From positions 29,258 to 93,257 of the forward strand of contig NZ_LZLS01000220.1 in the NCBI RefSeq assembly GCF_001673365.1: a DNA stretch of 64,000 nucleotides. The letters are read 5' to 3'. A model generated the notes under the pieces. That model searched no databases. It was not told the DNA's origin and was given only the letters and a program-made list of their open reading frames with translations. Source of the DNA: Mycobacterium asiaticum. GTDB lineage: Bacteria; Actinomycetota; Actinomycetes; Mycobacteriales; Mycobacteriaceae. The translations under genes were made by a program, and so were the position numbers. This document shows positions 9,258 to 17,577 of this stretch, piece by piece. Every line of letters begins with the position of its first letter. The first letter of the stretch is position 1.

Positions 9258-9632
9258 ATGTCCTATGAGTACCTTCGGGGCGTAATGGGAAGCACACCGC
9301 ACACCGTTGCCGGGTCGGATGTGACACCGACGGCGCACGTCCGTCCCCATTTGAGCGTGGTCCCCGATGTGCCCGCCTTTGAGCCCGAGCCGCTGCTGCC
9401 GGAAGAAGTTCCGGCCGATCAGTGGCAGGACAAGGCGCTGTGCGCACAGACCGACCCCGAAGCCTTCTTCCCTGAGAAGGGTGGCTCCACTCGTGAGGCC
9501 AAGAAGATCTGCCTGGGCTGCGAGGTTCGGCACGAGTGCCTCGAGTACGCCTTGGCGCACGACGAGCGGTTCGGCATCTGGGGCGGCCTGTCCGAGCGGG
9601 AGCGTCGGCGCCTCAAGCGCGGGATTATCTGA
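9258..9632 (+). CDS. whiB2: WhiB2 (WhmD) iron-sulfur transcriptional regulator
   Basis: WhiB-family [4Fe-4S] protein; the WhiB2/WhmD member is required for septation and cell division in mycobacteria and partners with WhiA-type regulators in other actinobacteria. The 124-aa protein has four cluster cysteines at 62, 85, 88 and 94 (C-x22-C-x2-C-x5-C), the GIWGG turn at 106-110, and the basic C-terminus SERERRRLKRGII. ATG 9258 is chosen for its strong GAGGAGG site and because it gives the longer N-terminus of M. smegmatis WhmD. The M. tuberculosis annotation starts later and would correspond to GTG near 9358. Confidence 0.93.
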   Translation: MSYEYLRGVMGSTPHTVAGSDVTPTAHVRPHLSVVPDVPAFEPEPLLPEEVPADQWQDKALCAQTDPEAFFPEKGGSTREAKKICLGCEVRHECLEYALAHDERFGIWGGLSERERRRLKRGII

Positions 9633-9646
9633 GCAATCAGCTCTGA

Positions 9647-10066
9647 TCAGTCGTCGATCGTCGGGTCGATGACCGAAGGCTCCACATCCAGATAGATGGC
9701 CACTTGGGCCACCAGGATCTCATGCAACAAATCGCCGAGTTCGACGGTGTCCTTAGCCCGTCGCTCGATTGGCTTACGGAACAAGACAATTCGCGCCCGG
9801 GTGGCGTTGCCGCGGACGTCGACTCCGGCCGGGATCAACCGGGCCAGCGCGATCGGCCCGTCGGCAATCACCTCTGGCGGCCACTGCACACTGTCCGGGT
9901 CGCGCGCCGCGATGCGCGGGATCTCGTCGACCGCGACGTCGAGTTCCGACACCCGCTCCTGCCAACGCCGCTCGATGGGTTCGTAGGCCTCGAGGACCGC
10001 CATGTCGAACCGCTCGGCGCGGGTGCGCCAGCCGGGGACCGTCGGCGGCAGCAACGGACCGCGCAT
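9647..10066 (-). CDS. Metallopeptidase-family protein with degenerate HExxH (Rv3259 homologue)
   Basis: 139-aa protein matching Rv3259 in length and sequence (MRGPLLPPTVPGW at the N-terminus, DPSVIDPTIDD-like C-terminus). The family is annotated as zincin-like metallopeptidase, but the expected HExxH motif here reads HEILV, lacking the second zinc-binding His, so protease activity is doubtful. ATG 10066 matches the M. tuberculosis start. A GTG at 10126 would add about 20 Arg/Gly-rich residues, and the open frame continues further over the divergent gene. It is convergent with whiB2, 14 bp away, and divergent from the DUF3499 gene. Its function is unknown. Confidence 0.85.
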   Translation of the reverse strand: MRGPLLPPTVPGWRTRAERFDMAVLEAYEPIERRWQERVSELDVAVDEIPRIAARDPDSVQWPPEVIADGPIALARLIPAGVDVRGNATRARIVLFRKPIERRAKDTVELGDLLHEILVAQVAIYLDVEPSVIDPTIDD

Positions 10067-10212
10067 ATCGCGGCCCCGGCGGCGTCCCGGCCGACCGGGT
10101 GTCGCTGCCGATCTGTCCCCGCTCACGCGCCGATGGTAACGGTTACACATCGCGCCCACCGATGCGCGTGTCCGGCGCTTGGACGGCGTTTGCGCACGAT
10201 AGCCTTTCGAAC

Positions 10213-10701
10213 GTGAACGTACCCCGACGCTGCTGCCGGCCCGGGTGTCCGCACTATGCCGTGGCAACGTTGACGTTCGTCTATTCGGACTCGACGGCGG
10301 TGGTCGGCCCGCTGGCTACCGTGCGGGAACCGCACTCGTGGGATCTGTGTGTCAACCACGCCGGACGCATCACCGCGCCGCGCGGTTGGGAGCTGGTGCG
10401 CCACGCCGGGCCGTTGCCCAGCCATCCCGACGAGGACGACGAACTTGTGGCGTTAGCTGACGCCGTGCGCGAGGGCGGGTCGGGCATCGCGCGGGCCGGC
10501 GGACTCGGCGCGATGGTCAACGGCTTCGTTACCACCGACGGCTTCGACGACGTCCCGCGCGCCGGCGGCGCCGCCGACGCTCACTTGCAGCCGGCGGGTG
10601 CCCACGCCACCGCGCCCAGCGGCGGGTTGCTGGCCCCGCCCGAGCATCGCTCTGGACGCCGCCGTGGGCATCTGCGGGTATTGCCCGATCCTGCTGAGTA
10701 G
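10213..10701 (+). CDS. DUF3499 family protein (Rv3258c homologue)
   Basis: 162-aa conserved actinobacterial protein of unknown function. The N-terminus carries clustered cysteines (RRCCRPGC at about 5-10) and a further WDLCVNHA segment near 40-47, spacing that suggests a small zinc ribbon. The C-terminal third is Ala/Gly/Pro-rich and probably disordered. Start GTG 10213 (VNVPRRCC) fits the family N-terminus; the longer open frame overlaps the divergent gene. It lies 57 bp upstream of pmmA and is conserved in that position, but I cannot assign a role. Confidence 0.85.
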   Translation: MNVPRRCCRPGCPHYAVATLTFVYSDSTAVVGPLATVREPHSWDLCVNHAGRITAPRGWELVRHAGPLPSHPDEDDELVALADAVREGGSGIARAGGLGAMVNGFVTTDGFDDVPRAGGAADAHLQPAGAHATAPSGGLLAPPEHRSGRRRGHLRVLPDPAE

Positions 10702-10758
10702 ACCTCGATAGGCTGGCGGCCAAGAGTCGAACATCCAGGTCGTCAGGAGCGCCGAAGA

Positions 10759-12156
10759 ATGTCGTGGCCCGCTGAGGCTGTCCACCGTGTCATCAAGGCC
10801 TACGACGTACGCGGTCTGGTTGGCGAAGAGATCAACGAAGCGCTGGTCGCCGACGTCGGCGCCGCCTTCGCCCGACTGATGCGAGACGAGGGCGCCCGCC
10901 GGGTGGTGATCGGTCACGACATGCGTGACAGCTCACCGTCGCTGGCGGCCGCGTTCGCCGACGGCGTCAATGGTGAGGGTCTGGACGTGGTGCGCATCGG
11001 GTTGGCCTCCACCGACCAGTTGTATTTCGCCTCAGGCCTATTGGAATGCCCCGGGGCGATGTTCACCGCCAGCCACAACCCGGCTGCGTATAACGGCATC
11101 AAACTGTGCCGGGCAGGTGCCAAACCGGTCGGCAAGGACACCGGGCTGACGATCATCAGCGAGGATCTGATTGCCGGGGTTCCCAATGGCCACACCGGGT
11201 CGCCCGGCTCCGTCACCGACCAGGACGTGCTGGCCGACTACGGGGTCTATTTGCGCTCGCTGGTGAACACCGCCGATTTGCGTCCGCTGCGGGTGGCAGT
11301 GGACGCCGGCAACGGCATGGCCGGGCACACCACCCCGGCCGTGCTCGGCGTGATCGACTCGATCACGTTGCTGCCGTTGTACTTTGAGTTGGACGGGACA
11401 TTCCCCAATCACGAGGCCAACCCGCTGGACCCGGCGAACCTGGTGGATCTGCAGAACTACGTGCGCGAAACCGGCGCCGATATCGGCCTGGCCTTTGACG
11501 GCGACGCCGACCGGTGCTTCGTCGTCGACGAGCGCGGTGAGCCCGTCTCGCCGTCGACGGTGACCAGCCTGGTAGCCGCACGGGAGCTGAGCCGGGAGAT
11601 CGGTGCCACCGTGATCCACAACGTGATCACCTCGCGAGCGGTGCCCGAGCTGGTGACCGAGCGTGGCGGCACACCGCTGCGCTCGCGGGTCGGGCACTCC
11701 TATATCAAGGCGCTGATGGCCGAGACCGGGGCGATCTTCGGCGGGGAACATTCGGCGCACTACTACTTCCGAGACTTTTGGGGCGCCGACTCCGGCATGC
11801 TGGCCGCGCTGTACGTGTTGGCCGCACTCGGTGAGCAGGACCGACCGCTCTCGGAGTTGACCGCCGACTACCAACGCTACGAATCGTCGGGCGAAATCAA
11901 CTTCACCGTCGACGATGCGACGGCGTGCGTGGACGCGGTATTGAAGACGTTCGCCGGCCGTATCCAGTCCATCGACCATCTGGACGGGGTCACGGCAAAC
12001 CTCGGCGATGACAGTTGGTTCAATCTGCGCAGCTCCAACACCGAGCCGTTGTTGCGCCTGAATGTGGAGGGGCGCAGCATCGAGGATGTGGACGCGATCG
12101 TGGCGCAAGTCAGCGCCGAAATCGCGGCGCATCAATCCGGGGGCGGGCCGCCGTGA
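10759..12156 (+). CDS. pmmA: Phosphomannomutase/phosphoglucomutase
   Basis: Interconverts mannose-6-phosphate and mannose-1-phosphate, the step between ManA and the guanylyltransferase at 3.4-4.5 kb. Rv3257c homologue, also called manB. The 465-aa protein has the full alpha-D-phosphohexomutase set: active-site phosphoserine loop TASHNP near 101-106, metal loop DGDADR near 248-253, sugar-binding GGEHSAH near 330-336 and phosphate-binding loop SNTEPLLRLN near 430-439. Length equals the M. tuberculosis protein. The next gene begins inside its stop region (GTGA overlap), so a pmmA-TobH-manA operon is likely. Confidence 0.95.
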   Translation: MSWPAEAVHRVIKAYDVRGLVGEEINEALVADVGAAFARLMRDEGARRVVIGHDMRDSSPSLAAAFADGVNGEGLDVVRIGLASTDQLYFASGLLECPGAMFTASHNPAAYNGIKLCRAGAKPVGKDTGLTIISEDLIAGVPNGHTGSPGSVTDQDVLADYGVYLRSLVNTADLRPLRVAVDAGNGMAGHTTPAVLGVIDSITLLPLYFELDGTFPNHEANPLDPANLVDLQNYVRETGADIGLAFDGDADRCFVVDERGEPVSPSTVTSLVAARELSREIGATVIHNVITSRAVPELVTERGGTPLRSRVGHSYIKALMAETGAIFGGEHSAHYYFRDFWGADSGMLAALYVLAALGEQDRPLSELTADYQRYESSGEINFTVDDATACVDAVLKTFAGRIQSIDHLDGVTANLGDDSWFNLRSSNTEPLLRLNVEGRSIEDVDAIVAQVSAEIAAHQSGGGPP

Positions 12157-13223
12157 ATACCGTCGGGGCCGTCGATCTCGAAGACGCTGACGGCCTGATC
12201 GCCGCCGACCGGGACGGCCTGCTGCGGGCCGCGTCGATGGCCGGCGCGCAAGTGCGTACCGTGGCCGCCGCATCCGACGAAGGCGAACTGGATTCGCTGC
12301 GCGGTGAGGACCGGGTGCGCAGCGTGATCTGGGTGGCCGGGCGTGGCACCGCCGAAACCGCCGGCAGCCTGCTGGCTTCGACGCTGGCCACGGCGGTCGC
12401 CGAACCGATCGCCCTGGTCACCGAGGCGCCCCCCTGGGTCGGTCCGCTCGACGTGCTGGTCGTCGCCGGCGACGACCCGGGCGATCCCGCGTTGGTGGGC
12501 GCGGCCGCGACGGGAGTGCGCAGGGGAGCGCGGGTGGTCGTGGTGGCGCCGTACGAGGGTCCACTGCGTGACTCCACCGCCGGTCGCGTGGCCGCTTTGC
12601 CGCCGCGGCTGTGGGTGCCCGAAGAGTTCGGACTGTGCCGGTATTTGGCGGCGGGCCTGGCGATCCTGCAAGCCGTGGACCCTCGGCTGCGTATCGATCT
12701 GGCGGCACTGGCCGACGAGCTGGACGCCGAGGCATTGCGCAACAGCGCCGCGCGAGATCTGTTCACCAACCCGGCCAAGACCTTGGCCACCCGCATGACC
12801 GATAGCGAAAGCGCGCTGGCCGGCGACTGCGCGGCGACGCTGGCACTGGCCCGGCACGGCAGCTCGGTGCTGTTGCGGATCGCCCAGCAGGCCGTCGCGG
12901 CGGCCTGGTTAACCGACGCGGTGGCGGCTCTGCGGGCCGGCCCGACCGGGTTTGCCGATCCCACCGAGGCGCTGTTCCACGACGAGCAGATCGACGGGCC
13001 GCTGCCGCAGCGGCTGCGGGTGCTGGCCCTGACGCTGGCCGACGAGCGCACTGTGGTGGCCGCCCGGGTAGCCGGTCTCGACGACGTTTACCTGGTGGGG
13101 GCCGAGGATGTGCCGGATGTACCGGCGGCGCAGACCGCCGGGGCACGCGCCGAGCAGCAACTGGCAGTATTGGCCGTTCGGCTGGAAATGGCCGCGGTTT
13201 ACCTGCGACTGACACGGGGATAG
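12153..13223 (+). CDS. SIS/phosphoglucose-isomerase-like protein (TobH family, Rv3256c homologue)
   Basis: 356-aa protein of the TobH/Rv3256c family, in the sugar-isomerase superfamily. Its N-terminal half carries alternating hydrophobic strands and small-residue loops (VAGRGTAETAGSLLAS, VLVVAGDDPGDPAL) that resemble a SIS sugar-phosphate fold. A conserved position between pmmA and manA suggests a role in mannose-phosphate metabolism, but no catalytic residue set is obvious and no activity is assigned. GTG 12153 overlaps the pmmA stop by 4 bp, and manA starts 7 bp after its end. Confidence 0.8.
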   Translation: MNTVGAVDLEDADGLIAADRDGLLRAASMAGAQVRTVAAASDEGELDSLRGEDRVRSVIWVAGRGTAETAGSLLASTLATAVAEPIALVTEAPPWVGPLDVLVVAGDDPGDPALVGAAATGVRRGARVVVVAPYEGPLRDSTAGRVAALPPRLWVPEEFGLCRYLAAGLAILQAVDPRLRIDLAALADELDAEALRNSAARDLFTNPAKTLATRMTDSESALAGDCAATLALARHGSSVLLRIAQQAVAAAWLTDAVAALRAGPTGFADPTEALFHDEQIDGPLPQRLRVLALTLADERTVVAARVAGLDDVYLVGAEDVPDVPAAQTAGARAEQQLAVLAVRLEMAAVYLRLTRG

Positions 13224-13230
13224 ATAGACG

Positions 13231-14478
13231 GTGGAATTGCTACGCGGAGCGTTAAGGACGTACGCCTGGGGATCCCGCACCGACATCGCCGAGTTCACCG
13301 GGCGGCCGGTACCGGCGGCGCATCCCGAAGCCGAACTCTGGTTCGGCGCGCACCCCGGCGACCCTGCGTGGCTGGAGACCCCCGACGGCGAAACGTCGTT
13401 GCTGACCGCGCTGACCGACGATCCGGAAGGGCAGCTCGGTCCGGCATCGCGCGCCCGCTTCGGCGATGTCCTGCCGTTCTTGGTCAAGGTGCTGGCCGCC
13501 GATGAGCCGCTGTCACTGCAGGCCCACCCGAGTGCCATGCAGGCGGTCGAGGGGTTTCAACGTGAAGAGCGACTGGGCATTCCGGTCAATTCGCCGGTTC
13601 GCAACTATCGCGACACCCGTCACAAGCCCGAGCTGCTGGTGGCGTTGCAGCCCTTCGAGGCGTTGGCGGGTTTTCGTCAGGCATCTCGTACCACCGAGCT
13701 GTTGCAGGCACTCGCGGTGTCCGACCTCGACCCGTTCATCGATTTGCTGAGCGGCGGCTCCGATGCGGATGGCCTGCGTGCGCTGTTCACCACCTGGATC
13801 ACCGCGCCCCAGCCCGACATCGACGTGTTGGTGCCTGCCGTGCTCGATGGCGCCATCCACTACATCAGTTCGGGGGCAACGGAATTCGCGGCCGAGGTGA
13901 AAACGGTGCTGGAGCTCGGTGAGCGTTACCCCGGTGATGCCGGGGTGCTGGCGGCGCTGTTGCTCAACCGGATCACGCTGGCCCCCGGCGAGGCGATCTT
14001 CCTGCCCGCCGGCAACCTGCACACCTACCTGCGCGGCTTTGCACTGGAAGTCATGGCCAACTCCGACAACGTATTACGCGGCGGCCTCACGCCGAAGCAC
14101 GTCGACGTACCGGAACTTCTACGGGTGCTGGATTTCCGGCCCACCGCCGAATCCGAACTGCGACCGGCAGTCCGTCGCGACGGGCTGGCCCTGGTTTATG
14201 ACACCCCGGCCGACGAATTCGCGGTCACCCTCTTCGTTCTAGATGGCGACCACCTCGGCCACGAGGTCGACGCGTCATCAAGCCACGACTCGCGCGTCAC
14301 CGATGGCCAAGGTCCGCAAATTCTGTTGTGTGCGGAAGGGGCACTGACCGTGCACGGCAAATCGGAGTCGGTCTATCTCGAGCGCGGTGCTGCCGCCTGG
14401 GTGGGCGCCGACGACGGCCCGATCCGGCTGTCCGCGCAGCAACCGGCCAAGCTGTTCCGGGCTACCGTGGGCTTGTAA
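13231..14478 (+). CDS. manA: Mannose-6-phosphate isomerase, class I
   Basis: Converts fructose-6-phosphate to mannose-6-phosphate, the entry into mannose metabolism. The 415-aa cupin enzyme shows zinc-site motifs LSLQAHPS near 92-99 and YRDTRHKPELL near 126-136, and the catalytic segment FLPAGNLHTYLRGF near 256-269 followed by NSDNVLRGGLTPKH. GTG 13231 yields MELLRGALRTYAWG, the family start. Its last 17 bp overlap the convergent flavoprotein gene. Together with pmmA upstream and manB at 3.4 kb, the window encodes the whole route from Fru-6-P to GDP-mannose. Confidence 0.95.
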   Translation: MELLRGALRTYAWGSRTDIAEFTGRPVPAAHPEAELWFGAHPGDPAWLETPDGETSLLTALTDDPEGQLGPASRARFGDVLPFLVKVLAADEPLSLQAHPSAMQAVEGFQREERLGIPVNSPVRNYRDTRHKPELLVALQPFEALAGFRQASRTTELLQALAVSDLDPFIDLLSGGSDADGLRALFTTWITAPQPDIDVLVPAVLDGAIHYISSGATEFAAEVKTVLELGERYPGDAGVLAALLLNRITLAPGEAIFLPAGNLHTYLRGFALEVMANSDNVLRGGLTPKHVDVPELLRVLDFRPTAESELRPAVRRDGLALVYDTPADEFAVTLFVLDGDHLGHEVDASSSHDSRVTDGQGPQILLCAEGALTVHGKSESVYLERGAAAWVGADDGPIRLSAQQPAKLFRATVGL

Positions 14479-15886
14479 CCGGCTGGTTTTCCTTACTGCG
14501 TCCGCGCAGTTCCCTGCGCTCCTGCATCCACAGTCGCATGTTGTGCGCGATCGTGCGGCCGACCAACTTCGCCGGCGGAACCATATAGAGACTGTCCAAC
14601 AACGAGAACCGGCGCAAAAACCATTCAGCGAGAACGGGTTCGGTTTCGGCGGCCCCGAGGAACTGGTCGAACAACGAGCCGACGGGTCGCCACCAACGTG
14701 GTTCGGGGTGGCCGGTGGCGTGGTGCAGGGCGACGTCCCCGATGGCGTTCATCATCCAAACCGGGAAGGTGGTCTTGGCGGTGAACCGGTTGAGCGTGGC
14801 GGCCAGATCTCCGTCCGGAGCCTCGAGCGCTCGGCGCAGGTTGCCGGCTTGCAGTGATGTCATCGTCATGCCTTGCCCGAAGGTCGGGTTGAAGCTGGCC
14901 ACCGCGTCGCCGATCGGGATGATGCCGGCCGGGAAGCGATCCAGTTTGTGGTAGCGGCGCCATCTGCTGACCGGGAAGGCATGGTAGGAGGGCTCGCCGA
15001 CGGGCTCGGCGCGGCTCAGCGCGGCATGAAAATGTTCCGGCAGCAATTGTTTGGCGAGTGCGATCATCTCCGGGAAGGTGCGCGGCGGCTTGGCGTTCGC
15101 GACGCCGAAGGTGGTCAGCACCCAGGTGCCGTCCTCGTAGAACAGCATGCCCATGCCCAGTGACTGGTCGTGGGAGGCGCCGGCGACCACCACCTTCTCC
15201 CGGATCAAGCCTTCGGGTATGCGGAATTGGTGGGTGGCGTAGTTGATCCCGATGTCCACCGTCGCCTCGGGTGCGCGGTGATATCCCCACTGGGTCAACC
15301 ACACCGGCAACCGCGTGCCGCGACCGGCGGCGTCGACCACCAGATCGGCGGCAACGAACTCGGGGCTGGCCTGGTCGGGCGTTGCGCCCGGCTCGGGGTT
15401 TAACAGCACCCCGGTCACCCGTTCCAGCGCCGGCTCGAATCGTGGCTCGGCGACGGGCCGTTGCACGATCTGCACATTGTCGATGTCCAGGACACGGCGC
15501 CGGATCTGCCACTCGAGGTGTGGTCGGCTGGGCACGTAGGCGGTGAACTCGTCGCGCAGCGTGTGGCCGGTGCCCAGGACGTGTCCGGCGGCACCCAGGT
15601 GGATGCAGTCCGGCCGGTTCTCCAGTCTGGGCACGCCGGCGGCGACCATGTCGTCGAGCAGGCCGGGGAAGAGGCTCTCGAACTCGTTGGCGCCGCGGGC
15701 CATCAACATGTGTAAATGCCGGTCCTGCGGGACGGTGGCGCGGTTGGCCGGGGTGCTCGGCAGGGTGTCCCGCTCGAAGATCGTCACCTTGGAATAGAAG
15801 TCGGACAGCACCCGGGCCGCGCACAACCCGGCGATGCTCGCCCCTATCACTACCGCATGATTTTTGCTCGCTGCGCTCCCCACCAT
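14462..15886 (-). CDS. FAD-dependent monooxygenase/epoxidase-like flavoprotein (Rv3254 homologue)
   Basis: 474-aa group A flavoprotein. An N-terminal dinucleotide fold (VVIGASIAGLCAARVLSD, about 12-29) is followed by FERDTLP, and a second FAD motif IPIGDAVASFNPTFGQG lies near 320-336. The family includes squalene-epoxidase- and polyether-epoxidase-like enzymes; the substrate is unknown. It reads convergently into manA with a 17-bp overlap and starts divergently from the amino-acid permease, 67 bp away. There is no signal peptide. Confidence 0.85.
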   Translation of the reverse strand: MVGSAASKNHAVVIGASIAGLCAARVLSDFYSKVTIFERDTLPSTPANRATVPQDRHLHMLMARGANEFESLFPGLLDDMVAAGVPRLENRPDCIHLGAAGHVLGTGHTLRDEFTAYVPSRPHLEWQIRRRVLDIDNVQIVQRPVAEPRFEPALERVTGVLLNPEPGATPDQASPEFVAADLVVDAAGRGTRLPVWLTQWGYHRAPEATVDIGINYATHQFRIPEGLIREKVVVAGASHDQSLGMGMLFYEDGTWVLTTFGVANAKPPRTFPEMIALAKQLLPEHFHAALSRAEPVGEPSYHAFPVSRWRRYHKLDRFPAGIIPIGDAVASFNPTFGQGMTMTSLQAGNLRRALEAPDGDLAATLNRFTAKTTFPVWMMNAIGDVALHHATGHPEPRWWRPVGSLFDQFLGAAETEPVLAEWFLRRFSLLDSLYMVPPAKLVGRTIAHNMRLWMQERRELRGRSKENQPVTSPR

Positions 15887-15953
15887 CCACGCAGAGTACC
15901 CAGTACTGTGCCGTCACAAGGGTGCCGACTCACGGCGGGAAAGGGGCGGGTCC

Positions 15954-17465
15954 ATGACCGGTCGCTGGCGGATGAAATCGGTCGAACAATCGATTGCCGA
16001 TACCGACGAGCCGAGTACCCGGCTCCGCAAAGACCTGACCTGGGTGGATCTGGTGGTCTTCGGTGTCTCGGTGGTGATCGGGGCCGGGATCTTCACGGTG
16101 ACCGCGTCGACCACCGGCGACATCACCGGCCCGGCCATCTGGATCTCGTTTCTGATTGCGGCGGCCACCTGCGCCCTGGCGGCGCTGTGCTACGCCGAAT
16201 TCGCCTCGACCCTGCCGGTTGCCGGGAGCGCATACACCTTCTCTTATGCGACCTTCGGTGAGTTCCTGGCCTGGATCATCGGCTGGAACCTGGTCCTGGA
16301 ACTGGCGATCGGGGCGGCCGTCGTCGCCAAAGGGTGGTCGAGCTATCTGGGCACGGTATTCGGCTTCGCCGGCGGCATCGTGCATCTGCAAGGTTTCAAC
16401 CTGGACTGGGGTGCCCTGCTGATCGTCGCGTCGGTGGCGGTTCTGCTGGTGTTGGGTACCAAGTTGTCGTCGAGGTTCTCCGCGGTGGTGACCGCTATCA
16501 AGGTCGCGGTGGTCATCCTGGTCGTGATCGTGGGTTCCTTCTATATCAAGGCGGAGAACTACCACCCCTTCATTCCCGAACCGGAGACCCAACACGGCGG
16601 CAACGGACTGGACCAGTCGGTGTTGTCGATGCTCACCGGCGCCGGCAGCAGTCACTACGGCTGGTACGGCGTACTCGCGGGCGCCTCGATCGTGTTCTTC
16701 GCGTTCATTGGCTTTGACATCGTGGCCACGATGGCTGAGGAGACCAAGGACCCGCAGCGCAACGTGCCGCGCGGGATCCTGGCCTCGCTGGGGGTCGTCA
16801 CGGTGCTCTACGTCGCCGTGTCGATCGTGCTCTCGGGCATGGTGTCCTACACCGAACTCAAGACCGTGGGTTCGCATTCGACGAACCTGGCCACCGCGTT
16901 CAGGGCGAACGGGATTCATTGGGCCAGCGGCGTCATCTCGGTGGGAGCCCTGGCCGGCCTGACCACCGTGGTGATGGTGCTGATGTTGGGACAGTGCCGG
17001 GTGCTGTTCGCGATGGCGCGCGACGGGCTGTTGCCGCGCACTTTGGCCAAGACCGGACAGCGGGGCACGCCGGTGCGCATCACCGTGCTGGTCGCGGTCG
17101 CGATAGCGCTGACAGCCTCGGTGTTCCCGATCGACAAGCTCGAAGAGATGGTCAACGTGGGCACGCTCTTTGCGTTCGTGCTGGTGTCGGCCGGTGTGAT
17201 CGTCCTGCGCCGGACGCGCCCCGATTTGGAGCGCGGCTTCAAGGCGCCTTGGGTTCCGTTGCTGCCGATTGCCTCGGTGTGTGCGTGCCTGTGGCTGATG
17301 CTCAACCTGACCGCGCTGACCTGGGTTCGGTTCGCGGTCTGGCTGGTGATCGGCGTGGCGATCTACTTCGGGTACGGCCGGCGGCACTCGGTGCAGGGCC
17401 GGCGGGCGCAGCATCCGCAGACTCCGGACGCCCCGGAAGACTTCAGCGCCAAAGTAGACACGTAA
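15954..17465 (+). CDS. APC-family amino-acid permease (Rv3253c homologue)
   Basis: 503-aa integral membrane transporter of the amino-acid/polyamine/organocation superfamily, most like cationic amino-acid transporters. The TM1 region carries the GAGIFTVT motif (about 45-52) that forms the unwound substrate-binding helix, and about 12 hydrophobic segments follow. The C-terminus is hydrophilic. ATG 15954 has a GGGGCGGG-rich region upstream and yields MTGRWRMKSVEQS like the orthologue. A longer frame from 15864 would run into the divergent gene. It is followed by the alkB promoter region, 112 bp. Confidence 0.88.
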   Translation: MTGRWRMKSVEQSIADTDEPSTRLRKDLTWVDLVVFGVSVVIGAGIFTVTASTTGDITGPAIWISFLIAAATCALAALCYAEFASTLPVAGSAYTFSYATFGEFLAWIIGWNLVLELAIGAAVVAKGWSSYLGTVFGFAGGIVHLQGFNLDWGALLIVASVAVLLVLGTKLSSRFSAVVTAIKVAVVILVVIVGSFYIKAENYHPFIPEPETQHGGNGLDQSVLSMLTGAGSSHYGWYGVLAGASIVFFAFIGFDIVATMAEETKDPQRNVPRGILASLGVVTVLYVAVSIVLSGMVSYTELKTVGSHSTNLATAFRANGIHWASGVISVGALAGLTTVVMVLMLGQCRVLFAMARDGLLPRTLAKTGQRGTPVRITVLVAVAIALTASVFPIDKLEEMVNVGTLFAFVLVSAGVIVLRRTRPDLERGFKAPWVPLLPIASVCACLWLMLNLTALTWVRFAVWLVIGVAIYFGYGRRHSVQGRRAQHPQTPDAPEDFSAKVDT

Positions 17466-17484
17466 GGCGTTTTTGGATAATCCG

Positions 17485-17520
17485 TTTACAAAATAGCGTA
17501 TTGTGTCTAGACATGAGACG
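17485..17520 (+). promoter_or_regulatory. Putative alkB promoter with TetR-type operator
   Basis: Upstream of alkB, a perfect 10-bp palindrome TGTCTAGACA (17504-17513) sits at the centre of a wider imperfect dyad, 17497-17520, in which 9 of 12 position pairs match. A -35-like TTTACA lies at 17485-17490, placing the dyad over the expected -10 region. The co-transcribed TetR gene (19198-19848) is the natural candidate to bind it. The operator assignment is inference. Confidence 0.55.
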
Positions 17521-17577
17521 CGGACTGCCGTAATGTCCAACCTCAAGTGGTAAGACTCACACAAGGAGGTTTGGCGT

